Origin: an uncultured Synergistia bacterium
GTDB taxonomy: Bacteria > Eremiobacterota > SpSt-956 > JAKJGF01
Assembly (NCBI GenBank): GCA_937888925.1
Contig: CALARM010000487.1
Span: 1 to 17,247 of the forward strand
DNA: 17,247 nucleotides
Direction: 5' to 3'
The translations under genes and the position numbers were made by a program. This document shows, in pieces, positions 1-8,890 of this stretch. The notes below the pieces were generated by a model. That model searched no databases, was not told the origin of the DNA, and saw only the letters and a program-made list of their open reading frames with translations. Numbering within the stretch: the first letter of the stretch is position 1; each line of letters begins with the position of its first letter.

Positions 1-2
1 AT

Positions 3-3000
3 GAAAAAACAGACGAAAGAGATATTACAAAGAATCTTTTCCGTAGAAATCTGTCGGAAGAAACAGAAATTTTTATTCCTCATAATGCTCAGACAGACGT
101 ATTTTCAAATGACACAGGAACACACCTGATACCGGATCTTTTGAAAAATGTCCTTATAAATATAAAAACTTTAACTGTAGTACGTCCCCTTACAGTGGAA
201 GATATAAAAAAATTTGTCGAAACATCGGTAAATAATAAATTCTCTTTTACTATAAGAGGAACAGGGACATGGCCTTTCGGAGGCTGTGTTCCGTTAAACG
301 GCGACATAATCCTTGATCTGAGCCAGCTCAGAAGAATGGAATTAAATAAAAAAGAGTCCACTCTCTATTTGGAACCGGGAGTAACCTTTGCAGAAGCCAG
401 AAATTACCTGAGAGACGAAGGTTTTGCTTTAATACAGGAAATTACAAATCCCTATTCGGGAACTGTTGCAGGGTGGATAAGTACAGGGGGACAGGGTCTG
501 GGAAGCTATAAATACGGCCATGTAACGGAATCTATAGCGGAAATTCAGATAGTTACACCATCGGGAGACCTGAAAAACATAAAGAAAGATGATAAAGATT
601 TTTCCCTTTATACAGGGACAGAAGGGCAACTGGGTATAATCGCCGGTGTTACGTTAAAAGTTCAGGAAAACAGATATATAACTAAACCCTATGCTTTTAC
701 ATTTCAGTCCTGTAAAGAATCAGTGGAATTTATTAAAAAAATCAGTGATAATGACCTTTCTCCCACATCCGTAATATATTATGATGAACCTTATATAAAA
801 CTCGTCTGTGAAATAGAAAGAGAAAATCTTGTAAAATTACAGCACGACTGTCTTGAAAGAAAAGATGAAAAAAGACTTTCAGAGATATCATCCGATCTGG
901 ATGAGTTAAAACTTTTGAAAAATTCTTCCCATGTAATAGTAATGGAGTTTGACACTCTTCCCGATTACCAGAAAGCCCTGAGAACAGGTATGTTTGACAG
1001 CAGCAGACCTGTGTTCAAACAGTTGCCTGTAAATCTTGCCCATAAACTATGGAATCATCGTTATGCTCCCGTTCAGATAAAACAAAAAGGACCTTCTCTC
1101 ATCGTAAGTGAAAATATTATTCCCCTTGCTGCGCTTGAAAAATACAGAGATTTCTGTTCCCGATTCGTAAAGAAAGCGATGGAACTGGATCTCATGACAG
1201 AAGCCCATATACTTAAAAACAACATGGTTTTAGTTCAATCCATAGTACTTGCAGATACAGCCCACCTGAGACACTATACCTATCTGGGACTTGTTCCCTT
1301 TTTCTCTCAAATTGCCATTAACATGGGAGGGAAAATCTACGGAACAGGCATATGGAATACTCCTTTTATGAAAAACAATGGAGAAGAAAATTTAAAGATT
1401 CTCAGGAAAGCAAAGGATGAAGCTGATCCGGCCGGATATATAAACAGAGGCAAATTTTTAAATTATAAAGGAAGAAATTTCATTTATAAAGTATTTTCAA
1501 ATTATACTCAGAAAATTCTGGCAATTGCATCCCATGTATTTGAAGGAGGGTCGGGAGAAAATATATCATGGCTTTTAGGAACGGTATTCCCCAGGGTAGT
1601 CCCTGCAGGTTCGAGGGTAAAACGGGATCCCGTAAGAGACATTACCTGTGTCTGTGCAGAATGTGACAGCTGTGAAAGGGTATGCCCTACAGGTGATATT
1701 TTCGGTTCCTACGGCCCTGCCACTCCCATAATAAGAAGAAGAACTGCAAACAGACTGTCTCAGGGTAAAAAGATAACACAGGAAGAAGCCCTGGGGTTTC
1801 TGGTATGCACCAGATGCGGAAACTGTAACCGTGTATGTCCTGCTTCAGTTCCTCTTACAGATCTTTATGACCTGGTGGAAAAAGATAAAGAATTCAATAA
1901 AATACTTCTTCTTACGGAAGAAGAAAAAGAAGATTTCATAGGAAGAGCATGGCAGATAATGAAAGAGAGCCCTCTTTACGGCAGACATACCCAGTCTGTC
2001 CATAAAGATGAAAAATCCCATCTCCAGCATGGAATTAATATTACCTATCCCAGGGATTTTGAATATGCAAGTCTCTATATAGATCGTGTAACATGTATCC
2101 ATTGCGGCATGTGTTCCAATGAAAATGCCTGCACATACGGAGCAAGAACAGGAGTGGCAAGAGAAATACCGGAACTTTCGGAAAACAAATGTGCTCTCTG
2201 CAATGCATGCGTCAACTACTGCCCTATGAACAGAACAGCCCAGAAAGAAAGGATTCTACTTGACAGATATATATATAATGCTACAGATCTGGCTGAAAAA
2301 CGTTACTGGATAAGACAGAAAGAAAGAATTCATGACACAACAATCGTAAAACGTTCGGAAATACTTAAAGAAGTGGCAGATATATATGTTACGGACGATA
2401 TTGTTATGGAAATAGACAGAGAGTCTTCTACGGGAAAAATTCCTGTTTCAGGCATGGGACAGGGAGACAGACATATGGGTATAGGCTTTGATGCGGAAAG
2501 ATTTTCTCATTTTCATATAGTAGGGCCTGCCCAGAATCGCCTCCATGAAGGAGACCCTGATGAAGAGCTATCGGTAACACTTGGGAAACGTGATCCATTC
2601 TGTGTTTTTGATGAAAAAGGACATATAATAAACAGAAAACATCCGCAGTTGCTTACAGGAACACCTGTTATTTACAATGTAATGCCGCTGGAAAGTAACG
2701 GCAAAGTGGAACTTGCCCTCATAAATGTGGCAGAAAAACAGAAAAGCCTTGTTATTATGGATTTCCAGACTCTTCTTGAACATTATCCCTCTTTTCTTAA
2801 AGAAGGAAATTATGAAAAACTGCCTTCTGTCATTGTTCCCAGGGTAAATTACGATATAGCTCAGAGGCTCATAACAGGCCAGACGGTAGGAAGGGAATTT
2901 CTGCAGAATCTCTGGACATGCCCCATGTTCGAACTTCCTTTCCATAAAGGCATGGCGGAAACACTTACCTATGTGAAAGAATGTGCCTGGCAGCAGGGGA

Positions 3001-6000
3001 AAAATGTGCCTCTTATCAGCGGTTATCTGCCTGTAAGTGAATATGACATAATAGGAGATGAAACACTTGTCTATGATATAGAGAAAAAAATAGATTATCT
3101 GCTGGAATTAAATGTAGATGTCATTCATATAGAAGGGCTCAGAAACAGAGATAAATATTTTGTAACGTCAAAAGCAGTAAAAGCGCTTCATCATTATCTT
3201 CTATCTACAGGCAAACGTTTTGAAGTATCGATTATCGCATCGGGAGGCATAAGGCTCGCTTCTGATACACAGAAAACCATTCAGAGGGGAGCAGATGTCA
3301 CTGCTATAGATTTTGCAGCACTTCTTTCCCTTGACCCTTCTGCATATCAGGCTATTATTCAACAAAAAACGTCTACTGAAAAATTGCTCGGTCTTGAAAC
3401 GGAATGGGCGGTAAAAAGACTGCAAAATCAGGCGGAATCGAGAAAAGTGCAGATCATTGAAGTACTGGGAGCATCAGGTTTTAAAGATATAAAGAAAACC
3501 GTCGGAGAAGAAGGAAGACTTATCGATTTTAATATTTTAGAGGAAAGAATAGAGAAAGATATATTTGAAGATCCTTCTATTATAGATATATACAAAAAAA
3601 TCAATGAAGAACTTATTAACTATGAAAATTCTCTGGATATAAACAGAGAACATATATGTTATTCGGAATTAAAGAAACTCATAAAACCTGCAGCCCTCCC
3701 ACATCATTTCTACTGTCTCGGTTCTGACAACCAGTCACTTTATTCCAAAGATTATGTATGGCCGGGGAAATTAATAGAATCCATGGGCCGTATGGCTTCA
3801 GGCGATATGTCTATGATTGATCTGAAACATGTTAAGGCCACAGGGAATTTAGGAGACGGTTTCGATGTTATGGGACTCAGATACAGCAGAAATCCGGCAG
3901 ATCTCCATGATGAAGAACTTGACATGGTCAGAACAGGTGTGTATCCGGGGAAAAATCTTAATCTGAAAGCTCCATGGATGTTCGGAGGTAAATCCGTAGG
4001 TTCCGTAGGACTCGACACATGGAGAGCGCAGGTAGTGGCAGCGAGAACCCTGGGCATTCAGGTAGATACAGGTGAAGGAGGTTATGCGACATCCTTTTTC
4101 CTGAACAAAAAGGGAGAACCTCTATTTTTCACGGAACAGGAAGTTCAGTCAATAAAGGGATTTTTCCGTGACGGTACATGGTACTGCATAAAAGACATAA
4201 GAAAAATCCTTGAAGAGAACAGAGTGGCGGAAAAACACAGTCATATATTGACGAGAATAAAAAATGAACCTGATTTGAGCCCTGTCCTCTTTAAAACAAT
4301 TGTAGATAAAGAAGATGAACCATATGTATCTACAGAACTGAAAACAGGTCTTTTCGGCGTAACAAAAGAAACCATAAAAAAAGCACGCCGTGTAGTTATT
4401 GCCTACAGCCAGGGAGCGAAAATGGGTATAGGAGGTCATATACTCTCACAGAAGGTAAACAGGCTGGTAGCCTATCTCCGCGGCATTGAAGGCATTCAGT
4501 ATATAAAAGAAGAAGAATTTGATAAACTCATAAATATGCTCCATAAATTCGGTAATAAGGAAAAACATCCCCTGAGAGAATATGCCGAAAAATCCTTTCA
4601 CGAACTGGAAAAATTCAGACTCGCCGGTGAAGTAACCGATGAACTAAAAGAATCTCTGTTACAACTCCAGAATAAAGCTTATAAGCTTCATGAAGATAAA
4701 TTACTCGATCCTCTGGAATTTCAGCAAATCATAAGACTCTGCACGGATTCTATAGATTATTCCTATACAAGTATTATATCTCCTTTCCCATTCCATAACT
4801 GTTATTCCATAGAAGATGTAAAGGCATTTATAGATATAGTGAGGATGATTAATCCTGATGCAGTAATAGCAGTAAAAGTATCTCCTTCAATTGATATAGA
4901 ATTTATTGCGGCAGGCCTTGCCCGTATAGCAAAAGACAATACGGTGGATATTATAGCGAAAAAAGCTATGATTGAAGGGACGGAAAATCTGTCTGAAAAA
5001 TCGGCTGAATGGGCAAAAAAATACGGCATGAATATAGAAATATGGCTCGACGGGCCCAGAGGAGGCACGGGAGCAAGCCCCAATATCATCAAAGGACAGA
5101 TGGGCATGCATATTGAATATGCCATTCCTCTTATTCATAACAGGCTCGTAAGAGACGGCCTCAGGAATTATATTAAATTTTTCGTAAGCGGCGGCATAAG
5201 AACATATGAAGATGTCATAAAATCTGTTGCCCTGGGAGCAGACGGAGTCATATGGGGAACTGGCCCTATGGTAGCCATAGGTTGTGACAGAAACAGGAAC
5301 TGTCATGACGGATGTTCCCGCGGTATTGCCACAAGCAATCTCATAATGCAGAAACTCAGAGATATAGAAGAAAATACGACCCAGATTATAAATGCTTTTA
5401 CCATGATGCAGATGCAGGTCATACGTTCTCTTGCATCACTGGGAATAAATGATATAAGAGAACTGAGAGGAAGATTTGACCTCATACACTGGATGGGTCT
5501 TAAAGAAAGAGTAGATCACCGTATAAGACTCAGGCGTGAAGCATCATTACAGCTTGCAAGACAGAAGGTAAGGGATCTGCCGAAACCACATTTCGAGCAG
5601 AGACGGACAGGGGTGTCAAACTGCGGAGTGGCTGCAGTTCACGGAACAGAACCTGTGCCGGCAGAAATACTCCATAAAACCCTTCAATCAATGGAAAACC
5701 GCGGTATGGATGGTGTGGGAATAGCCAAGAGTCTCTGTTTCCCGTCAAACCCGGATGAATATGCTTTCACTGTTCTTGTGAAAGACCCGTTACAGATTGA
5801 AACAGAGTCTTCTTTCAGAGATACGGGAAATGGCACTTTAAGAAAAAGGGCGAGAGAAGAGACACTTCGTGGCAGGGAAAATCTGGTAAATATAATCAGA
5901 AAAATCTTTCTCGAAGACGTTTTTGAACTGTTTCCCGGCTCTTCCGGTCTCATAGGAGAAAGGGATTCTTACAGGAAAAACGAGGCAGGAGAAGAAAGAG

Positions 6001-8453
6001 ATTTCAGAGATTTTGGTTCGGAAAGCACCGAGCCGGGAGATATATACAGATTTTTTGTCCGCGTAAAGAAAAATGCCCTTCAGTCTTATATAGAAAATAA
6101 TCTCTTTAAAGAGCCTCAGAAATCTTTATGGGAAATACTGTTTCCGGGAATAAACAAAGAAAATTACAGAGATAATAAAAAATTTCTGAGAAAAGCAGAA
6201 GACAGTTTTGTTTTTAACAGATCAGTCCTTATATCTTCCATGCTCTATGCCTATGAAATAAAAGAAGAATACAGAGAAAGCTTTATAGAGAGGGAACTGA
6301 GAGATGAAAATTTCTGGAGAGAAAAGTATGATATACAGGAAATAACGCCTGAAATAATAGAGAATAATCCTGCCGTACGATGGACTGCAGAGAAAGGATT
6401 TTTCGAAAAATATCCCTATACATGGAATAAATACAGATATAAAGAGAGAACAAAGAAAATAGCTACAGTGCTGTCATGCGGGAAGAATTTTGCATGCTGG
6501 AAAACTGCAGGAAGAGAGATACCATGGGAAACTCCCCCTGCACCGAATAATATAATACATGTAAGACTTGCCACAGGTTCAGTCGTAGAACAGATGAATG
6601 CCCATCCTTTCTCAAAACTTAATACTGCCCTTACTCATAACGGAGAAACTACCAATTATGAAGCACTGAAACAGAGGGTTGAACAGTTCGGCCATACTCC
6701 TCTTGCAGGGACAGACACAGATGTGGCTGCTCTGAAATTCCATCTCCTTTCAGATGAATGGTCATACCCTGACTGGGCGCTCTTTGAAAGTTTTTCTCCC
6801 ACCACAGGCGACGATCTGCTGTTAGTTGAAGAACATGAAAGAGAATCTCTTGAAAGGGTTCAAAGGGTGGAATTTGCCAGTTCTCCTGACGGCCCCTATC
6901 AGTATCTATGCCTTCGCCACGATCCTCACAGGCATATTACGGAAAGAGTAGATCTGAAAGACCCTGCGGATCTGCGACCAAATGTAAGTATGATCTGGCA
7001 TGAAAGAAAAGGCGATAAATTGAGAGCTTTCAGTATTATTGCTTCCGAAGAACAGGCAGGCCACGTAATGCTCGACCTTATGGACAGGACAGGTATTATA
7101 GACGGAGCAGAAGCTGATGAAACCTTCGTAAGCCCGGGTATGATAAGCAGGGCAACCTTCGATGAGAAATCTGAAATAACAGGCATGGAATTTATAGACA
7201 GATACGGTAAAACGTTAAATCTCACAGATCCTGGAACTCATTACAGTTACAGAAGATCTTATAAAGGTGAAGAAAAATTTCCTGCTATAGAGGAGACTGT
7301 TAAACATAATTTCCATCAGATGAAAGATAAGATTCTTGAGAATATTGCTTCATGGACTTTTGAAGAATATGCCTTTACGTTAAATTATATGGTAGAACAT
7401 TCGAAAGACAATGAAAAATCTGCCATAAAAACATTCACATGGCTTATAGATTATCTGCGGACAATAAATACGGGAGATAAAGCCAGAGGTTCCCTCAGAG
7501 ATATAACAGTAAATATTTTATATAAACTCTTTGATAATATTTCAGCAGAAGGCTACAGGAAGACAGATATAAAATCCGTATCTGCCATGACGGAGCCGAA
7601 ATCGGAAGATGACATACTCATAGTAGACGGAACAGGTTTTCTCCCTGAAGGTATAGACAGAGATACAGTGCTTGCACCATTTCTATCCCGTGCCTATGAT
7701 CTCGGATGGAAAAATTTTATACTATACAGAGTATCCGGCCAGAGGTGTATTTCCACAGCACCTTTTGGCACAGGTGATACAGATGATGTATCAATAGATA
7801 TTTACGGGAAACCGGGAGAATATGCAGGAGCCTTTATGCAGGGGGGAACAATAAGGGTTCACGGGAATGCACAGAATTTCACAGCTATGGTTATGCATCA
7901 CGGGAATATTTATATCTACGGGAATGCCGGAAAAGTCTGCGGCTATGCTTCAAAAGGCGGTCATGTATTCATCATGGGAAATATTGTAGACAGAGCCTGG
8001 ACCAATTCCGTAAATGATCCGAGATGTCAGAACCTTGACGTCAGGATTCTGGGATATGCCACAAAATATGCGGGAGAATCACTTATGGGAGGAGATTTCT
8101 TTTTCGGAGGCCTTACCTTTGACGTGGCAGGTAATGTTATTACAACTCCGAGACCATATGAAGGGACAAAACTCCTCGGAGGAGCATCGAAGGGAAGTTT
8201 TCTCTTTTTTGACCCATGGAAAAAACTCGAAGCATTTCAGTACAGACATGGTATAAAATCAGAAATTACAGAATCTCTGTGGAATAAATATAAACCCCGT
8301 GTCCTTGAGACATTTAAAGAAGCAAATATTTCAATAATCAATAAAAACGGCGGGACCTATATTACGGTAGATAACAAAGAAATACCTGTAATACCGGAGA
8401 AATTCACTCTTATACTCCCCAGAGGAGGCCTGAAAGGATATGAATCTCATTAG
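3..8453 (+). CDS. gltB: Giant FAD-oxidase / Fe-S / glutamate synthase large-subunit fusion (5' partial)
   Basis: Likely makes glutamate from 2-oxoglutarate and glutamine. Residues are counted from a TTG at 141. The frame is open from base 3 and the 46 upstream codons look like the N-terminus of a PCMH FAD domain, so the true start lies left of the window and TTG141 is not credible. Domains in order: FAD-binding PCMH (to ~195; GlcD-like glycine-rich motifs at ~40 and ~110), degenerate FAD-oxidase C-terminal domain (~195-450), GlcF-like clusters (C503/505/508/511/515 and C556/559/562/566), ferredoxin (C652/655/658 and C684/687/690/694), a first FMN-barrel or central-like domain (~735-1130), and the catalytic FMN domain (~1175-1800; SQGAKMGIGG at ~1423, GGTGASP at 1641, Cys 1715/1721/1725). 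Then come a class II amidotransferase (C1828, R2142, N2167/G2168, D2192) and the GXGXG beta-helix (~2480-2740). Normal GltB is ~1500 residues with the amidotransferase first. The call on parts is strong. Electron donor and processing are unknown. Confidence 0.9.
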   Translation, partial: EKTDERDITKNLFRRNLSEETEIFIPHNAQTDVFSNDTGTHLIPDLLKNVLINIKTLTVVRPLTVEDIKKFVETSVNNKFSFTIRGTGTWPFGGCVPLNGDIILDLSQLRRMELNKKESTLYLEPGVTFAEARNYLRDEGFALIQEITNPYSGTVAGWISTGGQGLGSYKYGHVTESIAEIQIVTPSGDLKNIKKDDKDFSLYTGTEGQLGIIAGVTLKVQENRYITKPYAFTFQSCKESVEFIKKISDNDLSPTSVIYYDEPYIKLVCEIERENLVKLQHDCLERKDEKRLSEISSDLDELKLLKNSSHVIVMEFDTLPDYQKALRTGMFDSSRPVFKQLPVNLAHKLWNHRYAPVQIKQKGPSLIVSENIIPLAALEKYRDFCSRFVKKAMELDLMTEAHILKNNMVLVQSIVLADTAHLRHYTYLGLVPFFSQIAINMGGKIYGTGIWNTPFMKNNGEENLKILRKAKDEADPAGYINRGKFLNYKGRNFIYKVFSNYTQKILAIASHVFEGGSGENISWLLGTVFPRVVPAGSRVKRDPVRDITCVCAECDSCERVCPTGDIFGSYGPATPIIRRRTANRLSQGKKITQEEALGFLVCTRCGNCNRVCPASVPLTDLYDLVEKDKEFNKILLLTEEEKEDFIGRAWQIMKESPLYGRHTQSVHKDEKSHLQHGINITYPRDFEYASLYIDRVTCIHCGMCSNENACTYGARTGVAREIPELSENKCALCNACVNYCPMNRTAQKERILLDRYIYNATDLAEKRYWIRQKERIHDTTIVKRSEILKEVADIYVTDDIVMEIDRESSTGKIPVSGMGQGDRHMGIGFDAERFSHFHIVGPAQNRLHEGDPDEELSVTLGKRDPFCVFDEKGHIINRKHPQLLTGTPVIYNVMPLESNGKVELALINVAEKQKSLVIMDFQTLLEHYPSFLKEGNYEKLPSVIVPRVNYDIAQRLITGQTVGREFLQNLWTCPMFELPFHKGMAETLTYVKECAWQQGKNVPLISGYLPVSEYDIIGDETLVYDIEKKIDYLLELNVDVIHIEGLRNRDKYFVTSKAVKALHHYLLSTGKRFEVSIIASGGIRLASDTQKTIQRGADVTAIDFAALLSLDPSAYQAIIQQKTSTEKLLGLETEWAVKRLQNQAESRKVQIIEVLGASGFKDIKKTVGEEGRLIDFNILEERIEKDIFEDPSIIDIYKKINEELINYENSLDINREHICYSELKKLIKPAALPHHFYCLGSDNQSLYSKDYVWPGKLIESMGRMASGDMSMIDLKHVKATGNLGDGFDVMGLRYSRNPADLHDEELDMVRTGVYPGKNLNLKAPWMFGGKSVGSVGLDTWRAQVVAARTLGIQVDTGEGGYATSFFLNKKGEPLFFTEQEVQSIKGFFRDGTWYCIKDIRKILEENRVAEKHSHILTRIKNEPDLSPVLFKTIVDKEDEPYVSTELKTGLFGVTKETIKKARRVVIAYSQGAKMGIGGHILSQKVNRLVAYLRGIEGIQYIKEEEFDKLINMLHKFGNKEKHPLREYAEKSFHELEKFRLAGEVTDELKESLLQLQNKAYKLHEDKLLDPLEFQQIIRLCTDSIDYSYTSIISPFPFHNCYSIEDVKAFIDIVRMINPDAVIAVKVSPSIDIEFIAAGLARIAKDNTVDIIAKKAMIEGTENLSEKSAEWAKKYGMNIEIWLDGPRGGTGASPNIIKGQMGMHIEYAIPLIHNRLVRDGLRNYIKFFVSGGIRTYEDVIKSVALGADGVIWGTGPMVAIGCDRNRNCHDGCSRGIATSNLIMQKLRDIEENTTQIINAFTMMQMQVIRSLASLGINDIRELRGRFDLIHWMGLKERVDHRIRLRREASLQLARQKVRDLPKPHFEQRRTGVSNCGVAAVHGTEPVPAEILHKTLQSMENRGMDGVGIAKSLCFPSNPDEYAFTVLVKDPLQIETESSFRDTGNGTLRKRAREETLRGRENLVNIIRKIFLEDVFELFPGSSGLIGERDSYRKNEAGEERDFRDFGSESTEPGDIYRFFVRVKKNALQSYIENNLFKEPQKSLWEILFPGINKENYRDNKKFLRKAEDSFVFNRSVLISSMLYAYEIKEEYRESFIERELRDENFWREKYDIQEITPEIIENNPAVRWTAEKGFFEKYPYTWNKYRYKERTKKIATVLSCGKNFACWKTAGREIPWETPPAPNNIIHVRLATGSVVEQMNAHPFSKLNTALTHNGETTNYEALKQRVEQFGHTPLAGTDTDVAALKFHLLSDEWSYPDWALFESFSPTTGDDLLLVEEHERESLERVQRVEFASSPDGPYQYLCLRHDPHRHITERVDLKDPADLRPNVSMIWHERKGDKLRAFSIIASEEQAGHVMLDLMDRTGIIDGAEADETFVSPGMISRATFDEKSEITGMEFIDRYGKTLNLTDPGTHYSYRRSYKGEEKFPAIEETVKHNFHQMKDKILENIASWTFEEYAFTLNYMVEHSKDNEKSAIKTFTWLIDYLRTINTGDKARGSLRDITVNILYKLFDNISAEGYRKTDIKSVSAMTEPKSEDDILIVDGTGFLPEGIDRDTVLAPFLSRAYDLGWKNFILYRVSGQRCISTAPFGTGDTDDVSIDIYGKPGEYAGAFMQGGTIRVHGNAQNFTAMVMHHGNIYIYGNAGKVCGYASKGGHVFIMGNIVDRAWTNSVNDPRCQNLDVRILGYATKYAGESLMGGDFFFGGLTFDVAGNVITTPRPYEGTKLLGGASKGSFLFFDPWKKLEAFQYRHGIKSEITESLWNKYKPRVLETFKEANISIINKNGGTYITVDNKEIPVIPEKFTLILPRGGLKGYESH

Positions 8454-8497
8454 GATACAATATAATCGCCAGATTTTAACAAAAAGTTAACTTCTAA

Positions 8498-8705
8498 GAG
8501 CCTATCCGAAAAGTAATATTTTTTTCACATCCTTTCCACTGCCAGGTTCTGGAGAAAAATATATACCGTATTAACAGCCAGTTGTAAATTAAACAGAGGC
8601 AAGATAGTAAATGTCTGTAAAAATAGATTTCCTTTCAGGAGGATTATAGATTTTTCGGAAGAGCCTGGCAGTGGAAAGGTATGGAGCGACTTTTCGGATA
8701 GGCTC
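8498..8705. mobile_element. MITE-like non-autonomous element with long terminal inverted repeats
   Basis: This 208-bp segment begins GAGCCTATCCGAAAAG (8498-8513) and ends with its exact reverse complement (8690-8705). A second inner block of 16 bp (8531-8546) is exactly inverted at 8664-8679, with weaker pairing beyond it, so the arms extend ~55 bp. Both sides are flanked by TAA (8495-8497 and 8706-8708), as expected of a 3-bp target duplication. There is no room for a transposase. It sits between two convergent genes. The size, TIR and TNA-type duplication fit a MITE mobilised in trans by a DDE transposase (IS5-like families make such duplications). The family assignment is inference. Confidence 0.75.
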
Positions 8706-8838
8706 TAAATATATACATCAGGTATTGATTAGATAAGAATCCTGATTTTAAGATGAAATATGCCTGTGGTGTCGCTCCTCGGGAAATATATGCTTCCACT
8801 GAGGTTTCGGTTATAGAAAAATCAGAATAAAATAATCA

Positions 8839-8876
8839 GGGCGTATCAGTATATGGTTTTTCTACTGATACGCCCC
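8839..8876 (-). terminator. Hairpin terminator of the NlpC/P60-like gene
   Basis: A perfect 13-bp stem (GGGCGTATCAGTA at 8839-8851 pairs with 8863-8875) closes an 11-nt loop. Read on the minus strand it lies just after the stop codon of the gene ending at 8891 and is followed by a T-rich tract, as in intrinsic terminators. It may also stop plus-strand transcription from the giant gene, although no U-run follows directly on that strand. Confidence 0.8.
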
Positions 8877-8890
8877 ATTATGTTCCTGTT

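Noticed and set aside
1..129. 42-codon ORF starting with ATG at base 1
   Set aside because: It overlaps, in another frame, sequence that clearly continues the PCMH domain of the giant gene. No homology-like pattern is visible.
4887..5306. 139-codon minus-strand ORF within the giant gene
   Set aside because: Antisense shadow of the catalytic FMN domain. The coding signal is on the plus strand.
8014..8256. 80-codon plus-strand ORF
   Set aside because: Out-of-frame shadow inside the GXGXG domain of the giant gene.
8753..8830. 25-codon plus-strand ORF between the MITE and the terminator
   Set aside because: No ribosome site, no recognisable motif, and too short to distinguish from chance.
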